This document shows positions 39,358-50,550 of a stretch of 64,000 nt of DNA, in pieces (positions within the stretch are counted from its first letter, which is position 1; every line of letters starts with the position of its first letter). The position numbers and the translations under genes were made by a program. The notes under the pieces were generated by a model, which was not told where the DNA came from, ran no database searches, and saw nothing but the letters and a program-made list of their open reading frames with translations. This DNA is from Colius striatus (Eukaryota; Chordata; Aves; Coliiformes; Coliidae), in contig NC_084759.1 of the NCBI RefSeq assembly GCF_028858725.1, positions 88,961,389-89,025,388 of the forward strand, in the 5' to 3' direction.

Positions 39358-40459
39358 TGTAGTGGTTTTGTGTGGCCAGGTTTTGGTAGTACAGGTCTAG
39401 AGGGGTGGCTTCTTTAAATAGAGTTGCTAGAAGCTTCCCTTGTATCTGATAGGGCCAATGCCAGTCAATTCTAAGATGGACCTGACATTGACCAAGGCCT
39501 GGCCAATTAGTGACTGAAGTAACGTCTCTGGGATTAACGTACTTGAGAAGAGGAGGAAGTTGCTGTGCAGATGCTGAACTGCAGCAGCAGCAGGGAGTGA
39601 GAATGTTAGAACATGTCTGCAGACACCAAGGTCAGTGGAGAAGGAGGGAGAGGAGGTGCCTGGGAACTGGAAGAAAGACTCCCCTGTGACCTGTGGTGAG
39701 GACCATGGTGAGGCAGCTGTGCCCCTGCAGCTATGGAGGTCCATGGGGGAGCAGAGATCCACTCACAGCTTGTGGAGGACCCCATACTGGAGCAGGTGGA
39801 TCCCTAAAGGAGGCTGGGACTCTGTGGGAAGCACATGATGGAGCAAGTTCCTGGTAGAATCTGTGAACCTGTGGAGAGAGGAGACCACACTGGACGAGAT
39901 CTGTTGACAGGATTTGTGACCTCATGGGGGACTCACACTGGAGCAGTTCATTTGTAAATTCCCTCATGGATGAGACGCAGGCTGGGACAGCTCGTGAAGA
40001 CTTGTAGCTGATGGAAAGAATCTACACTGGAGGTCATGGAGGACTATCTCCCATGGGAGGATCCCACAGTGTAGCAGTGGGAAGTGTGAGGAGGCCTCCC
40101 TCTGAGACGAAGCAGTGGCAGAGACCATCTGGAATGAACTGACCGCAACCTCCATCCCCCATCCCCTGCGCCGCTGGGTGAAAGGAAGGTCCAGGGAAGA
40201 AGGATGGGTGGGGGGAGATGTTTTTAAGAATCAGGTTTTATTTCTGATTTCTCTACTCTGTTTTGATTGTTTGTTAATAAATCAAACCATTTCTCCCCAA
40301 GTTGAGTCTGTTTTGCCCATGATGGTAATTGCTGAGTGATCTCCTTGTCCTTAATTCAACTCACGAAGCCTTTGTGTATTTCTCTCTCCCCTATCTGGTT
40401 GAGGAGAGGGAGTGATAGACAACATGGTGGGCAGGTTAAAGCAGGGTTAAACCACTACA
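39358..40459 (+). mobile_element. Solo LTR of an endogenous retrovirus, about 1.1 kb
   Basis: It begins TGTAGTGGTTT and ends AAACCACTACA, a perfect 11-bp inverted terminus with the TG...CA ends expected of an LTR. The flanks are gaaat and gtaat, a likely 5-bp target duplication with one change. Inside are a TATA-like CTTTAAATAG near 39411 and an AATAAA polyadenylation signal at 40276-40281, which orient it on the plus strand. There is no internal viral coding region, so it is a recombined solo LTR. Confidence 0.88.
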
Positions 40460-43142
40460 GTAATTAAGAAAACTGTGAACAAATTGGTTAAAGTTAAAAT
40501 AATGAGAATTGTTAGTGATTTTTGATCTCTTTTGTAACAATATTATCTCAACAGTATTTATGATAGTCTCTATCACTTATATGGTGATATCAAAGCATGT
40601 TCTAGAATTCTATTGAGTACTTCTGCTTCATGCAACTTAGTAACATATTAATCTTTTTGACTGCACTTTTTTTAACTGATTCAAAGCAAATATGTCTTAA
40701 TCTATGTCTAGATTAAAAATAACCCCCAAACCCAACTGAACTTAATCTCTCATCCAAGTGAGTCTGGAAATGTGCTTCCAGTAAAAGCAAAAAACCTCTG
40801 ACTGCCCTGGGATGATATCCATCCACCTTCCACAGTTTGTCAGAGCTCTGTTTAGGAGTAGTCATAGCCAACTTCAAAAAGACACTCCCAGAAGGCAAAT
40901 GGAATTGCCTCACTGTGCATAATCTTGTGATTAAAAAATAGGTAGGCAGCCCTGCTGCATTCGATGTACACAGTAAGGAATATGAGTCTGCGAGGTCTCA
41001 CAGGGTTATATATGATACAGGTAGAGCGAAGCAATCAAAGTTCAATTTATAGTGGCAGGATAACAGAGAGAAAGCACAGGAAAACTGCACTCAAATACAA
41101 GCTGCTTGCTGCTTGCCTCTGCAGCGCTGATTTACCTAGAGCCAGAACACCAAGCACAGATGTAAGTACAATTTACAGCAGGGGAGGTAGCTGTATTTAT
41201 GTTCTACTTACGCCTTTGGCATACACTACAAGTACAGTGCAGTAGTTCTAGTGCCAGCGCAGATGCCTGGTCAGGGTGACAAAGTCTTTGCTGTCACCAT
41301 ATGACCAGACCGTGAAGCTGCACATCCACACATAGAGGTGGAAATGAGGGGTGCAGCAGTAGGCAGCTCAGAAGATACCTTGTGCTCCTGAGTCACTGGG
41401 AAAATGCGTTATCTGTTGTCTCTTTCCTTAATGAGTTAAGAGATACTGCAACTAGTGTGATTTCCTATATATTTTTGTAAGGATCCATAAGTGTTTTTTT
41501 TTTCTTGTGAGCAGTGTTAAAAGATACAGACATCATTAAGAGTTCAATCTTCATCTTAACGTGTGTGAAGAGAGGGCTGAGGGAAAAGCACACATGGAGG
41601 TACACATTTACTTTTTATTCAGAGTAGGAGAAAAAATAGTCACCTGATGCTACTCTAGACAGCCGTGAGCATGACTGCATCAGCAGTTTCTACCAGAGCT
41701 ACTTCTCCCACTGAGTCCCCTGCACACCAGTCTGGGTAGGCAGTGCCAAGGAAGGCAGCAGGGACAGGGGACAGTCCCTTCAGGCCAGAGTGACATGATA
41801 CCTACACCAGGATTTGGAAGTGGAGGCATCTGGCCAGAAGCAATGATTCACAGCACCTTCACTTTTGTGTTTGCAATGCATTAAAAAAGCACTGGAAGAG
41901 AAATGGTACCTCCAAAGACTGATTTCTGCCCCTTTTGAGGAAGCTTGTCACTTTTCCACAGGTTGCAGAGTCTGAGGATGACAGCACAGGCTGAAGTGCT
42001 CAGCCACACCAGAAGGTGCAAGCACCATTAACAAGCAGCCTCACTATGCATCTCACTTAATATTTTTTCTGTACCCTAATTTCCCTTTCTGGACTTTTTC
42101 TCTTGTCTACATGACAGAGTCACCTGTGACCAGTTACTGCAGCTTTGCCAGCCTCTTGGGAGACACACATTGTAGCCATGTGCAATGCCTTAGCATTAAG
42201 ACTATTTCTGCATATCAACTGCAGAATGCTCTTTGGAGTTTGACTTCTGGCAGATTTTAGTTTTACTATCTTGAACATTATAGAGCTATTAAAAGGAGCC
42301 TACAGCAATAAACAATTTGGTGTGTTTGCTGATTAGTGTGAAAGTATGCTTTCTGAACTGTGAACCTCCTGTACGTGAGATTTTATATCTGTCTGAACTT
42401 TTTACCTGCAGGAGTTGCAGGTGTTGAAGGTTACACAGTAATGAATTACTGAGTCTTTTGGAAGAAGAGTTTTACCTCCTTTATAATTTGATTGGCTTTC
42501 AATTGTATTTCTAAGGAGATAATACCCAGTTCTGTTTTTTTCCCCTGATAAAACATTTACATAATGAGGAAGTGGCTATTGACAGGAGATTCCCGAAAAT
42601 AGAAGGAATAAGCAAAACTGTAGCAAAGCATTGGTTCTACAATTCCTGTATATTTGTCAGCAAGGACATGGATACTAGCATGAGCCACTTCCAGAACAAT
42701 TTGTGACACATTTTTCTGTGCATGTTGGAACCACAACCCTGTGAAAGAGCCATGCCTGTTTTCATTTGAATAGCTGCTCTTTTCTAGTTCATGTTAGCTA
42801 TCTCCTTAGACTCTTTGTTTGTCTAAGGTATGCTGATCACACAAGGATCCCATGGGGACTAATCTAATTGAAAATAATCACATCTGTTAAATATTCTCCT
42901 ATCAGGACTATGCTAGATCTTTTGATCTTATTTTCCACAGAAGAAAAATGTCTGTTCATGTATTATACCATTTAATTCTGGTACTTACGTAGTAAACCAA
43001 ATTGATTATTTTCATGTGGGTTGGTGGGTTTTTTAACATATATATATATTGTTCAGTGCTATGCAATAAAGTAGAAAATATATCTTGTACAAAAGGTTTG
43101 GCTGTCCTGCCTTCTGCAGTCAGTGGTCAGTGCAGATGCACA

Positions 43143-43257
43143 AGTGTTCAGGGCCAGGTTGGATGGGGCTTTGAGCAACCTGGTCTAGTGGAAGACATCC
43201 TTGCCCATAGCAGGGAGGTTGGACCTGTTCAAATCAAACCATCCTACTATTCTATGC
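43143..43257 (+). mobile_element. CR1 LINE, short 3' fragment
   Basis: 'tcagggccaggttggatggg', 'agcaacctggtctagtggaa' and 'cctactattctatg' form a degraded CR1 3' terminus. The copy has lost part of the conserved 'gatgatc' block. Confidence 0.85.
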
Positions 43258-43479
43258 CAAGCTAACAGGTTATTATTGCCTGGGAACAAATGGCCATTTG
43301 AGGGGAGCAGCACCAACTTGGCGATTTGGGAAACCACAGCCAGGGAACAAGAGAGGGCGTTCTGGCCATCCTGAACGGCTGCACAGAATCAGACTGCACT
43401 GGGAAACCTGAGCAATGTAGCAGTTTCCAGTTGCTTTGCCCCTCATCCATTGCTCCAGGTAGACTATGCTGTTTCTGGT

Positions 43480-44073
43480 TGTTGTGGTTTAGCCTCAGAA
43501 GGCAACTAAGCTCCACAAAGGTACACATTTCTTCCCCTAGGTGGGATGGGGGAGAGAATCGGAAGAGTAAAAGTGGGAAAACTCATGAGTTGAGATAAAC
43601 ACAGTGATAGGTGAAGCAAAAGCCATGCACACAAGCAAAGCAAAATAAGGAATTCATTCACCATTTCCTGTGGGCAGGCAGGTATTCAACTATCTCCAGG
43701 AAAGCTGGGCTCCTGCAGATGTAATGGTTACTTGGGAAGGCAAATACCATAACTCAGAAAGTCCCTCACTTTCTTCTTCTTCCTCCAGCTTTATATGCTG
43801 AGCACGACATCATACAGTATGATATATCCCTTGGGTCAGTTGGGGTCAGCTGTCCTGGGTGTGTCAGCTCTCAATTTCTTCTGCACTCCCAGCCTACTCA
43901 TTGATGCAGCCACATGAGAGACAGAAAAAGCTTTGACTCTGTGTAAGCTCTTGAACAGCAATAACAATAACATCACTGTGTTATCAACACTGTTTTCAGA
44001 ACAAATCCAAAACACAGCCCCACACTAGCTACTGGGAAGAAAATTAATATTATCCCAGACAAAACCAGAATAC
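43480..44073. mobile_element. ERV-type LTR, probable solo
   Basis: It starts TGTTGTGGTTTAGCC and carries a series of blocks typical of a common avian LTR family ('gcaactaagctccacaaagg', 'aaggaattcattcaccattt', 'tttatatgctgagcacgaca', 'gtgttatcaacactgttttc', 'acagccccacactagctact'). It ends around 'cccagacaaaaccagaata'. No viral genes are adjacent. Identification is by recalled similarity, and transcription direction is not decided. Confidence 0.7.
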
Positions 44074-44599
44074 TGGGAAATCTGCACACCAGTACCTCTC
44101 AGCCACAGAAAAAGAGTATGGAAAGGCAGCAAAGAATATAGTGTAGTCTCTCTTTCTCGGAATCCCTAAGAGACATTTCTGTTGCACCTCTCAGGTCTAC
44201 ATCTGAGCTTTCCACCTGCAGAGCTCTACATTCTCCTTCCTCTACCAGCACCTTCCTTACACATCTATTTTCTAGGGTCTGAGGCGATTTCTCCCCAGTT
44301 TACAAATTCATGGCCCTTATCCAGGGACTTCATTAGTTGATTTATTTGGGTAACAGTGTGGAAGAGAAGGTTTTGTGGACTGCAGCTGGTGTGTTATGTT
44401 TCTGAGAAGAGGTGATTACCTGTTCTTGTCTTTGCTTTGTTAGCCACCCTTTATCACAGCTTTAAGTCCCTGGCTAGCTGGAGATACATGATAGAAAGAT
44501 AACCATGCTATCACAGAACAATTTGGTGACTACAAAAACCCAGTTTGTAGAAAATTTTACTTGTTCTATGTAATACGTTGGATGCTTTGTATGTAGTGT

Positions 44600-44925
44600 A
44601 TGGCACCTACATGGGTGGGATCCCAAGGTGAAGCAAGGGAGGAGTATGATTAGGAAGGAGCAGCAGAGACAATATGTGATAAACTGACTGCAACCCCCAT
44701 TTCCCATCCCCCTGCACTGCTCGGGCGGGAGGATGTGGAGAAATCAGGAGCAAAGATGAGACCAGGAAGAGGGAGTGGTGGGGAAATGTGTTTTTATTTC
44801 TCATTAGCCTACTCTAACTTTTGATTGACGACAAATAAAATGCATTTGCCTGAGTAAAGTCCATTTTGCCTGTGACAGAAATTGATTAGGAATGTCTCCC
44901 TTTCTTTACCTTGACCCATGAGGTA
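44600..44925 (+). mobile_element. LTR fragment, 3' half
   Basis: 'aaactgactgcaacccccat', the G-rich block, 'tttttatttctcattagcct', 'caaataaaatg' and 'agtccattttgcctgtgac' follow the same order as the 3' half of the LTR at 39358-40459. It is truncated on its 5' side, and its 3' side runs into the simple-sequence tract. Confidence 0.7.
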
Positions 44926-45163
44926 TTGTACTGTATTGTACTGTAAGTAAAGTGTGTGGTGTATAGTATGTTATTTACTGTATTCTGTTATATTTTGGTT
45001 TTATATTGTACTGTACTGTATTTTATGTTGTGTTCTATTTTATACTATATTGTCTAGTAGTGTAAGTATGGTATGGTGATGTATATATTATGTTGTGTCT
45101 GTTGTATGTATGGCATGTATTGTACAGTAAGGTACCTATGGTATAGTATAATATATACTGTGT

Positions 45164-45425
45164 CATAGAATCGTTGAATCATAGAATGGTAGGGGTTAGA
45201 AGGGTCCTTTAGAGATCACCCAGTCCAACACCCCTGCCAAAGCAGGTGCACCTCGATCAGGTCACACAAGAATGTATCCAGGTGGGTTTTGAAAACCTCC
45301 AGAGACTCCACACCCTCACTGGCTAGCCTGTGCCAGGGCTCCCTCGCCCTCATGGGAAAACAGTTTTTGCTTATGTTTAAATGGAACTTTTTGTGTTCCA
45401 GCTTAATCCCATAACTCCTTGTTCT
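45164..45425 (-). mobile_element. CR1 LINE, 3' copy in simple repeat
   Basis: It begins 'tcatagaatcgttgaatcat agaatggtag' and ends within 'cccataactccttgttctgt'. It inserted inside the TATTGTA-rich tract and lies head-to-head with the plus-strand CR1 that follows. Confidence 0.93.
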
Positions 45426-45489
45426 GTGTATGTATTGTATACATTGTATGTATTAAATTGTGCTTACAATGCATGTCTTTATTGTATGT

Positions 45490-46500
45490 CAGTGTACAGG
45501 GTCTAGTTGGAGGCCTGTATCTAGTGGAATCCCTCAGGGGTAGATGCTGGGACTAGGATGAGGGAACAGAGGGCATTATCAGCAAGTTTGTTGATGATAC
45601 TAAACTGAGGGGAGTGGCTGACACACCAGAAGGCTGTGCCGCCATTCAATGAGACCTGGACAGGCTGGAGAGTTAGGTGGGGAGGAAATCTAATGAAGTT
45701 AAACAAGGGCAAGTGTAGAGCCTTGCATCTGGGAAACAATAACCTTATGTACCAGTACAGGCTGGGGAATGAACTCTTAGAGAGTAGTGTAGGGCAAAGG
45801 GACCTGGGGGCATAGTGGACAGCAGGATGAGCATGAGCCAGCAATGTGCCCTCATGGTCAAGAAGGCCAGTGGCATCCTGGGGTTTATAAGAAGGGCTGT
45901 GGGCAGTAGGTGGAGAGAAGTTCTGCTCCCCCTCTACTCTGCCCTCATGAGACCAAATGTGGAATATTGTGTCCAGTTCTGGGCCCCTCAGTTCAAGAAG
46001 GACAGGGAGCTGCTGGAGAGAGTTCAGCACAGGGTCATAAAGATGATGAAGGGGTTGGAGCATCTCCCTTATGATGAAAGGCTGAGGGAGCTGGGACTCT
46101 TTAGCTTGGAGAAGAGGAAATTGAGGGGTGATCTCATTAATGTTTACAAATATGTAAAGAGTGGGTGTCAGGAGGATGGAGCCAGACTGTGCTCAGTGAT
46201 GTCCAATGGCAAGACAAGGGGCAATGGGTACAAGCGGGATCATAAGAGATTCTAAAGAAACATAAGGAAAAATTTCTTCACTGTGAGAGTGAGGGAGCAC
46301 TGGGACAGGCTGCCCAGGTGGGTTATGGAGTCTCTTTCTCTGGGGACATTCAAAACCCACCTGGACGAGTTCCTGTGTGACCTACTCTATGTGGTCCTGC
46401 TCTGGCAGGGGGATTGGACTAGATGATCTCTAAAGGTCCCTTCTTTCTTTCGACATTCTTTTGACGTTACTTCTAACCCTTGAGATTCTGTGAATCTGTG
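45490..46500 (+). mobile_element. CR1 LINE, about 1 kb 3' copy
   Basis: It starts in the GT-SSWRPVSSGIPQG part of the reverse transcriptase and contains '[20 protein letters not shown]' and '[20 protein letters not shown]'. It ends at 'gattctgtgaatctgtgata'. A deletion removes the LGPILFNVF segment near 45550. Frames are broken and it is inactive. Confidence 0.94.
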
Positions 46501-46865
46501 ATATTGTGGTATATTGTGTTGCTTTCCACTGTACTATATTTTATTGCCTTCTATGATAGGTGTGATATTGCACTTATTGCATTTTGTACAATATGGTATG
46601 GTATGTGTGGTACATATGGTATCAGATATTGGTTTGTATTGTATTCTGTGTTGCACTGGATTGTATATAGTGTAGTAGTGTATTGTATGGTATTTATTTA
46701 TAGATATGGTAGATATGGTATTGAATGGCATTCTAATGTATGATATTGTAATGTAAAGCACTGTATTCTATTGTATTGTATTGCACGCTACTGTATTGTA
46801 TGACATGGTTATTTATTTTATCATGTTTTGTATTTAATGGATTGTATTGCATCTATGCATTGTAG

Positions 46866-46955
46866 GGCTCAGTGTTGGGCCCAGTTCTGTTTAATAACTT
46901 TATGAATGATCTAGACAGGGAGGCCAAGTGCACACTCACAAAGATTGACAATGAC
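46866..46955 (+). mobile_element. CR1 LINE, internal fragment
   Basis: 'ctcagtgttgggcccagttc' and 'tgtttaataactttatgaat gatctagac' match the [15 protein letters not shown] part of CR1 reverse transcriptase. It is a small internal piece at the end of the simple-sequence tract. Confidence 0.75.
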
Positions 46956-47219
46956 TTGCCAGAGTGAGCCAAGTACTGTCTTTTGATGCCTTGTGGGAGG
47001 AAGCAGGGGAGCCCAGAGGCATGGCCAGCAGAGTTGGGCTGTGAGATTTTGTCCTGCTGCCTCTCAATGAGGCACAAGGAGTTCCAGAGTGAAACCTCCT
47101 GCTATATGTGCCTGTGGACATCTGCCACAGCCAGAATGACCTGATCTGTAAGTCCCTGGGAAGACATTGCTGAGGCCTCCGTGACTGGTGTGAAACACCA
47201 ATGATGAGCACAAGACAAG

Positions 47220-47560
47220 GGATAGGGGACGGAGTTGGCAGTGATGTTGCAGTAACTCGCCCATGGTGGGGCTGCAGCTCTGCCTTGGGCCAGTGATGGG
47301 GGCAGGGATGGGCCCTTGTGATGTCTCTGAGCCATGGACAGTGTCATTACAAAGCAATGGCTTCTGATGTCTGGGTGCCTGAGCAATGTATTCTGTGACC
47401 TCCAAGAGATGCGCTGCCCTGTGATGTCACATAATGATGGGCTGTGACATCCCCAAGCAATGGGCTGGCACTGGGTGCCCCTCACTGCCTCCATTTGGGT
47501 GCTGAGTCTCACTCCACAGCTCGTGCTCACACTCCAGCCAAATGGGTTAGTGAGGTTTGG
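47220..47560 (+). promoter_or_regulatory. CRE-like repeated upstream region of the RING gene
   Basis: This GC-rich stretch repeats TGATGTC/TGACATC words with spaced CAATGG words: 'tgatgtctctgagccatgg', 'caatggcttctgatgtctgg', 'gtgatgtcacataatgatgg', 'gctgtgacatccccaagcaatgg'. TGATGTCA resembles the cAMP-response element TGACGTCA. It ends about 340 bp upstream of the RING start codon. A promoter role is inferred from position only. Confidence 0.35.
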
Positions 47561-47822
47561 CATGTTCAGTGAGGCCTTGGTGCTGGAGCTGTTCTTGGGG
47601 AGTTGTACTCGAGTACTTGATCCCAGTCAGCGAAGGATTTCCTTGGTCCTGCCAGGTGCAGGCAGCCAGTGTAGGCTGGAGCTCTGCTCGTGGCAGCAAA
47701 GGTGAGCTGGGAAGGAACACCTTGCCTTGGGGATCTGGGAGGGCTTCCTTCTTGAGGGATCTAGGCAGTTCTTGCCCCTATCCTGAGGCCAGCCACCAAC
47801 TGTGGTCTCTCTCCCTTTGCAG

Positions 47823-48393
47823 CTTGAGCCCCGCTGCCGCAGCGCCTGTGAGAGAGAGAAGTGTTGCACTTACAGCTCCCCAGAGCCCACAGCAGCACAT
47901 GGACAGTGAGGCCACAGAGCTGGACGAACTCTGTCCCATCTGCCTGGATGTCTGGAAGGAGGTTGCCTTTGTCATGCCCTGCCTGCACAACTTCTGCTAC
48001 CAGTGCATCCTGCAATGGGCTCAGAGGAAGCTTGAGTGCCCCCTCTGCAATGGAGCCATCTTGTCTATCCTGCACTCCATATGGTCAGGCCGTGGCCGCC
48101 TGGAGTTTGTCATCTCATTTCCCAGGACACCATTAGTCCTTCTCCAGGCAGGAGCAGCTCCCCACCATGCAGCTGCCCAGCAGCTCCCTCAGCCTGAAGC
48201 ACCCCAACAGCAGGCTGCAGAGGGGGAGCCCAGACGGCCCAGGCAGGGCATCCTGCCCCTGGCCTGGCTGAGTCATTTCCGAAACAACCCAGTCCTCCTC
48301 CAGCTGCAGCAGTCCATCAGGAGATGGGGAAGAGCTTTGGCAACAGGACGTTGGAGGCTGCTATGGTGGAGGAGACAGACACGCTCTCCCTGA
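47823..48393 (+). CDS. Small Topors-like C3HC4 RING-finger protein
   Basis: Translation from the ATG at 47899 gives 164 residues. Residues about 11-50 form a C3HC4 RING: CPIC, 12 residues, CLHNFC, YQC, 10 residues, CPLC. The following 'SILHSIWSGRGRLEFV' resembles the stretch after the RING in the ubiquitin/SUMO ligase Topors (SIFHS...). A Gln/Pro-rich segment and a basic Trp/Arg-rich C-terminus follow. The frame is open upstream to 47557, but a good acceptor (CTCTCCCTTTGCAG, ending 47822) suggests an upstream non-coding or short coding exon, and relatives start with a Met just before the RING. Probable E3 ligase; substrate unknown. An ATTAAA signal (48469) and A-run follow, so a retrocopy is possible. 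Confidence 0.75.
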
Positions 48394-48468
48394 CCAACCG
48401 TGGGATGGATAGAGAGCTGCCAGCCTGGATGCTGGGGATCTCCTCAGGGGTCCAAATCCAATGATCCA

Positions 48469-48474
48469 ATTAAA
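48469..48474 (+). terminator. ATTAAA polyadenylation signal of the RING gene
   Basis: ATTAAATGCATAAAAAAA lies 76 bases after the stop codon. ATTAAA is the commonest variant signal. The A-run just after it may be genomic or the trace of a retrocopied poly(A) tail. Confidence 0.5.
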
Positions 48475-48574
48475 TGCATAAAAAAACCTTGGTGTTATGA
48501 ATTGTGAGGGTAGCAGTGCTATCATGGCGCTTTTTTGCCCAGATAAGTGGGTTGTTAATGCTAAGCGGTCCTTC

Positions 48575-48842
48575 TAGGTCTTCTTAGGACAAGAGGAAAA
48601 TGTCCTCAAGTTGCTCCAGGGAGGTTTAGATTGGATATTAGGAAAAACTTCTTCACTGAAATGGTTGTTAAACATTCAAACAAGTTGCCCAGGGAGGAGG
48701 TGGAGTCACCATACATAAAACACATGTAGATGAGGTGCTGAGGGCCACGGTTTCCTGACGGGCTTGGCCAGTGTTAGGTTAGCGGCTGGACATGATGATA
48801 TTACAGGTCTTTTCTAACCAAAATGATTCTATGATTCTATAA
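48575..48842 (+). mobile_element. CR1 LINE, older subfamily 3' end
   Basis: 'aggacaagaggaaaatgtcc', 'ggaggtttagattggatatt', 'aaacttcttcactgaaatgg' and the end 'aaaatgattctatgattcta' define a CR1 3' fragment of a subfamily different from the younger copies here. A similar copy lies at 59115-59452. Confidence 0.9.
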
Positions 48843-50428
48843 GAGTTGGTTTAAATCTGACCCAAGGCAGCAATGTTTAAGAGTCGTCACCATTTGTGAG
48901 CTGCTTTGAGAGCCTGTGAAACACACTGGTTGTTCTGTTACATTTCTTAGAGGAAGGATGCTTTATACACCATGCAGAGGATTAGTTGAGGATATTTGCC
49001 TTTATGTTATTTGTGATCCTTTATAAGTTGTAAGTAATACTGCAACTTAAGCTTATACAAAGAAGACTGACTGATTTTGATACATTTTCCACATGGATGG
49101 TTGCTCTTTTTCCAGTGTTCGTAGACAACATCTTTGTTCCCTTCCCAAGGCCAAACTTCTTCAGTTACATTATCTCTCCAGCACTGACATGAAGCTGCTG
49201 GATTAAATCAAGACAGGGATTTTTGTCTCTCTTTTTTTGTTTGGTTGTTTTTTTTCTGCTCACACCACACAGTACTTGGCATAAGGTCTGTCTCTTCCCA
49301 TGTTCAGGTATAAGCACATTTCACCTGCCCTTGACTCTTCCGAGCAGACATAAAATGTGTCCCTACCTATAAGCATTCTGGTCAACAAGGTGCTGTGAGA
49401 GAGGTATGGTCATGATGGGGATACTCCAAACGCACTGACAACAATAAGAACAAATTCTTAAGTGTAAAACAGCTGGCCATTTATACATTAGGAAGAATTG
49501 TTACCAAATGTAGTTTAATCTTTCAGACGTTTGGGGTTTGGGGTTTTTTTTGCAGGGAGGGAAGCAGGGTTTGGCTATAGTTGCTTTTTTTGTTAAACCC
49601 TTTTCTCCTTTTTCACAGAGCTTTCTTTACTAAGAAAAGCTGAAGTTTTCTCACTGGCTTCAGTATGAAATGGAAAATGTGGCGTTACTAAGTAATACTT
49701 ACTATCACAACCAAGACAAAGGGGGCTACCACAAAAGAAAACCCTCAAACAATAAATGTGACATGACAATATTTATTGTTTCTAATTGAGATTTAAAAAA
49801 TCTCACAGCTGTCAGATAAAAATATCTGCAGAGCCTATTGAAAAGGGAACTTAAGAAGGAAACCAAGGGAGACAGTCACCACAGAGGCACTTGAGAAAAT
49901 GCTACAGTTATAAAAGGCACAAATTCATCACACACACAGCATATATATTCCTGCAAAGTGCAGTCACTCTTTTTTTTCCAAAACACGGAGGCAGGCATCA
50001 CTGAACACTGACCTGCACATGACCACAGGAGATACACTACATGCATCAGTCTATGACAATGCCTAAACCATTTGACAGGAGAAATACTTTGAAAGCAAGA
50101 TTGCTTTGACCATCTTGGTATTTATCTTTATTGAAGAACAGATTGTAAGATCAAGGTGATCTTAAGGTGGTGGAGACAGGAGAGGAAATGTTAGTCCATT
50201 TAATCACAGGTCAGGGTTACTTGTGTGCATCTGTAATCTGCAGTTTAAGTGGGTTTGCTTCTTGCCTGAGATCAGTGCCAGATCTGTTGTAATGTAATTC
50301 TGGCTCCCTTTTGCACCCAAGTACTTTTAGAGGACATATAATTCCTCCTTCCTCTGAAATAGTTTTCTTACATGTCTCAAAACAAACCAAAAAACACCTT
50401 AAAATTTCTGCACTTCTGTAAAGTCTAC

Positions 50429-50460
50429 CTCCTCAGTGAAACAATAGTTTCACTGAGGAG
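50429..50460. repeat. Perfect 14-bp hairpin
   Basis: CTCCTCAGTGAAAC, loop AATA, then GTTTCACTGAGGAG. The arms are exactly complementary, but pairing does not extend outward. It is too short for a typical microRNA precursor. Confidence 0.75.
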
Positions 50461-50503
50461 CCAGAAAGATTATTTTAATAGAAGTCCCTAGCTTCTCTTC
50501 CAG

Positions 50504-50550
50504 TTCCAGTGATGGATAGTTCTCTCGGATTCCAGTGATGGATAATTCTC
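50504..50550. repeat. 21-bp direct duplication
   Basis: Two copies of TTCCAGTGATGGATAnTTCTC, at 50504-50524 and 50530-50550, differ at one base and are separated by 5 bases. Confidence 0.8.

Larger units (their letters stand above)
44926..46865. repeat. TATTGTA-rich simple-sequence tract, interrupted by CR1
   Basis: About 0.9 kb of degenerate repeats built from TATTG, TACTG, TGTAT and TATGGT words, in three parts: 44926-45163, 45426-45490 and 46500-46865. Two CR1 copies split it. Frames translating to runs of Tyr, Val, Ile and Cys are products of the repeat and not genes. Confidence 0.85.
27976..47822. other. Intergenic region, repeat-rich
   Basis: The stretch upstream of MAOA holds CR1 copies, three LTR pieces, a microsatellite and a long simple-sequence tract, each listed separately. 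Between them (28140-28660, 29135-30245, 31860-32640, 33600-34415, 34655-35860, 36830-39355, 40460-43140, 46950-47560) I see AT-rich sequence with short chance frames and no supported gene. Confidence 0.65.

Noticed and set aside
46480..46761. Open frames rich in Tyr, Val and Ile (plus) or Ile and Thr (minus)
   Set aside because: They are translations of the TATTGTA-type simple-sequence tract.
47102..47563. 153-codon minus-strand frame upstream of the RING gene
   Set aside because: It has no domain, its sequence follows the repeated TGATGTC-type words, and it is antisense to the more convincing RING gene and its likely promoter.
50429..50460. microRNA precursor
   Set aside because: The stem is only 14 bp and pairing stops at its base; a precursor would need roughly 25-30 paired bases.
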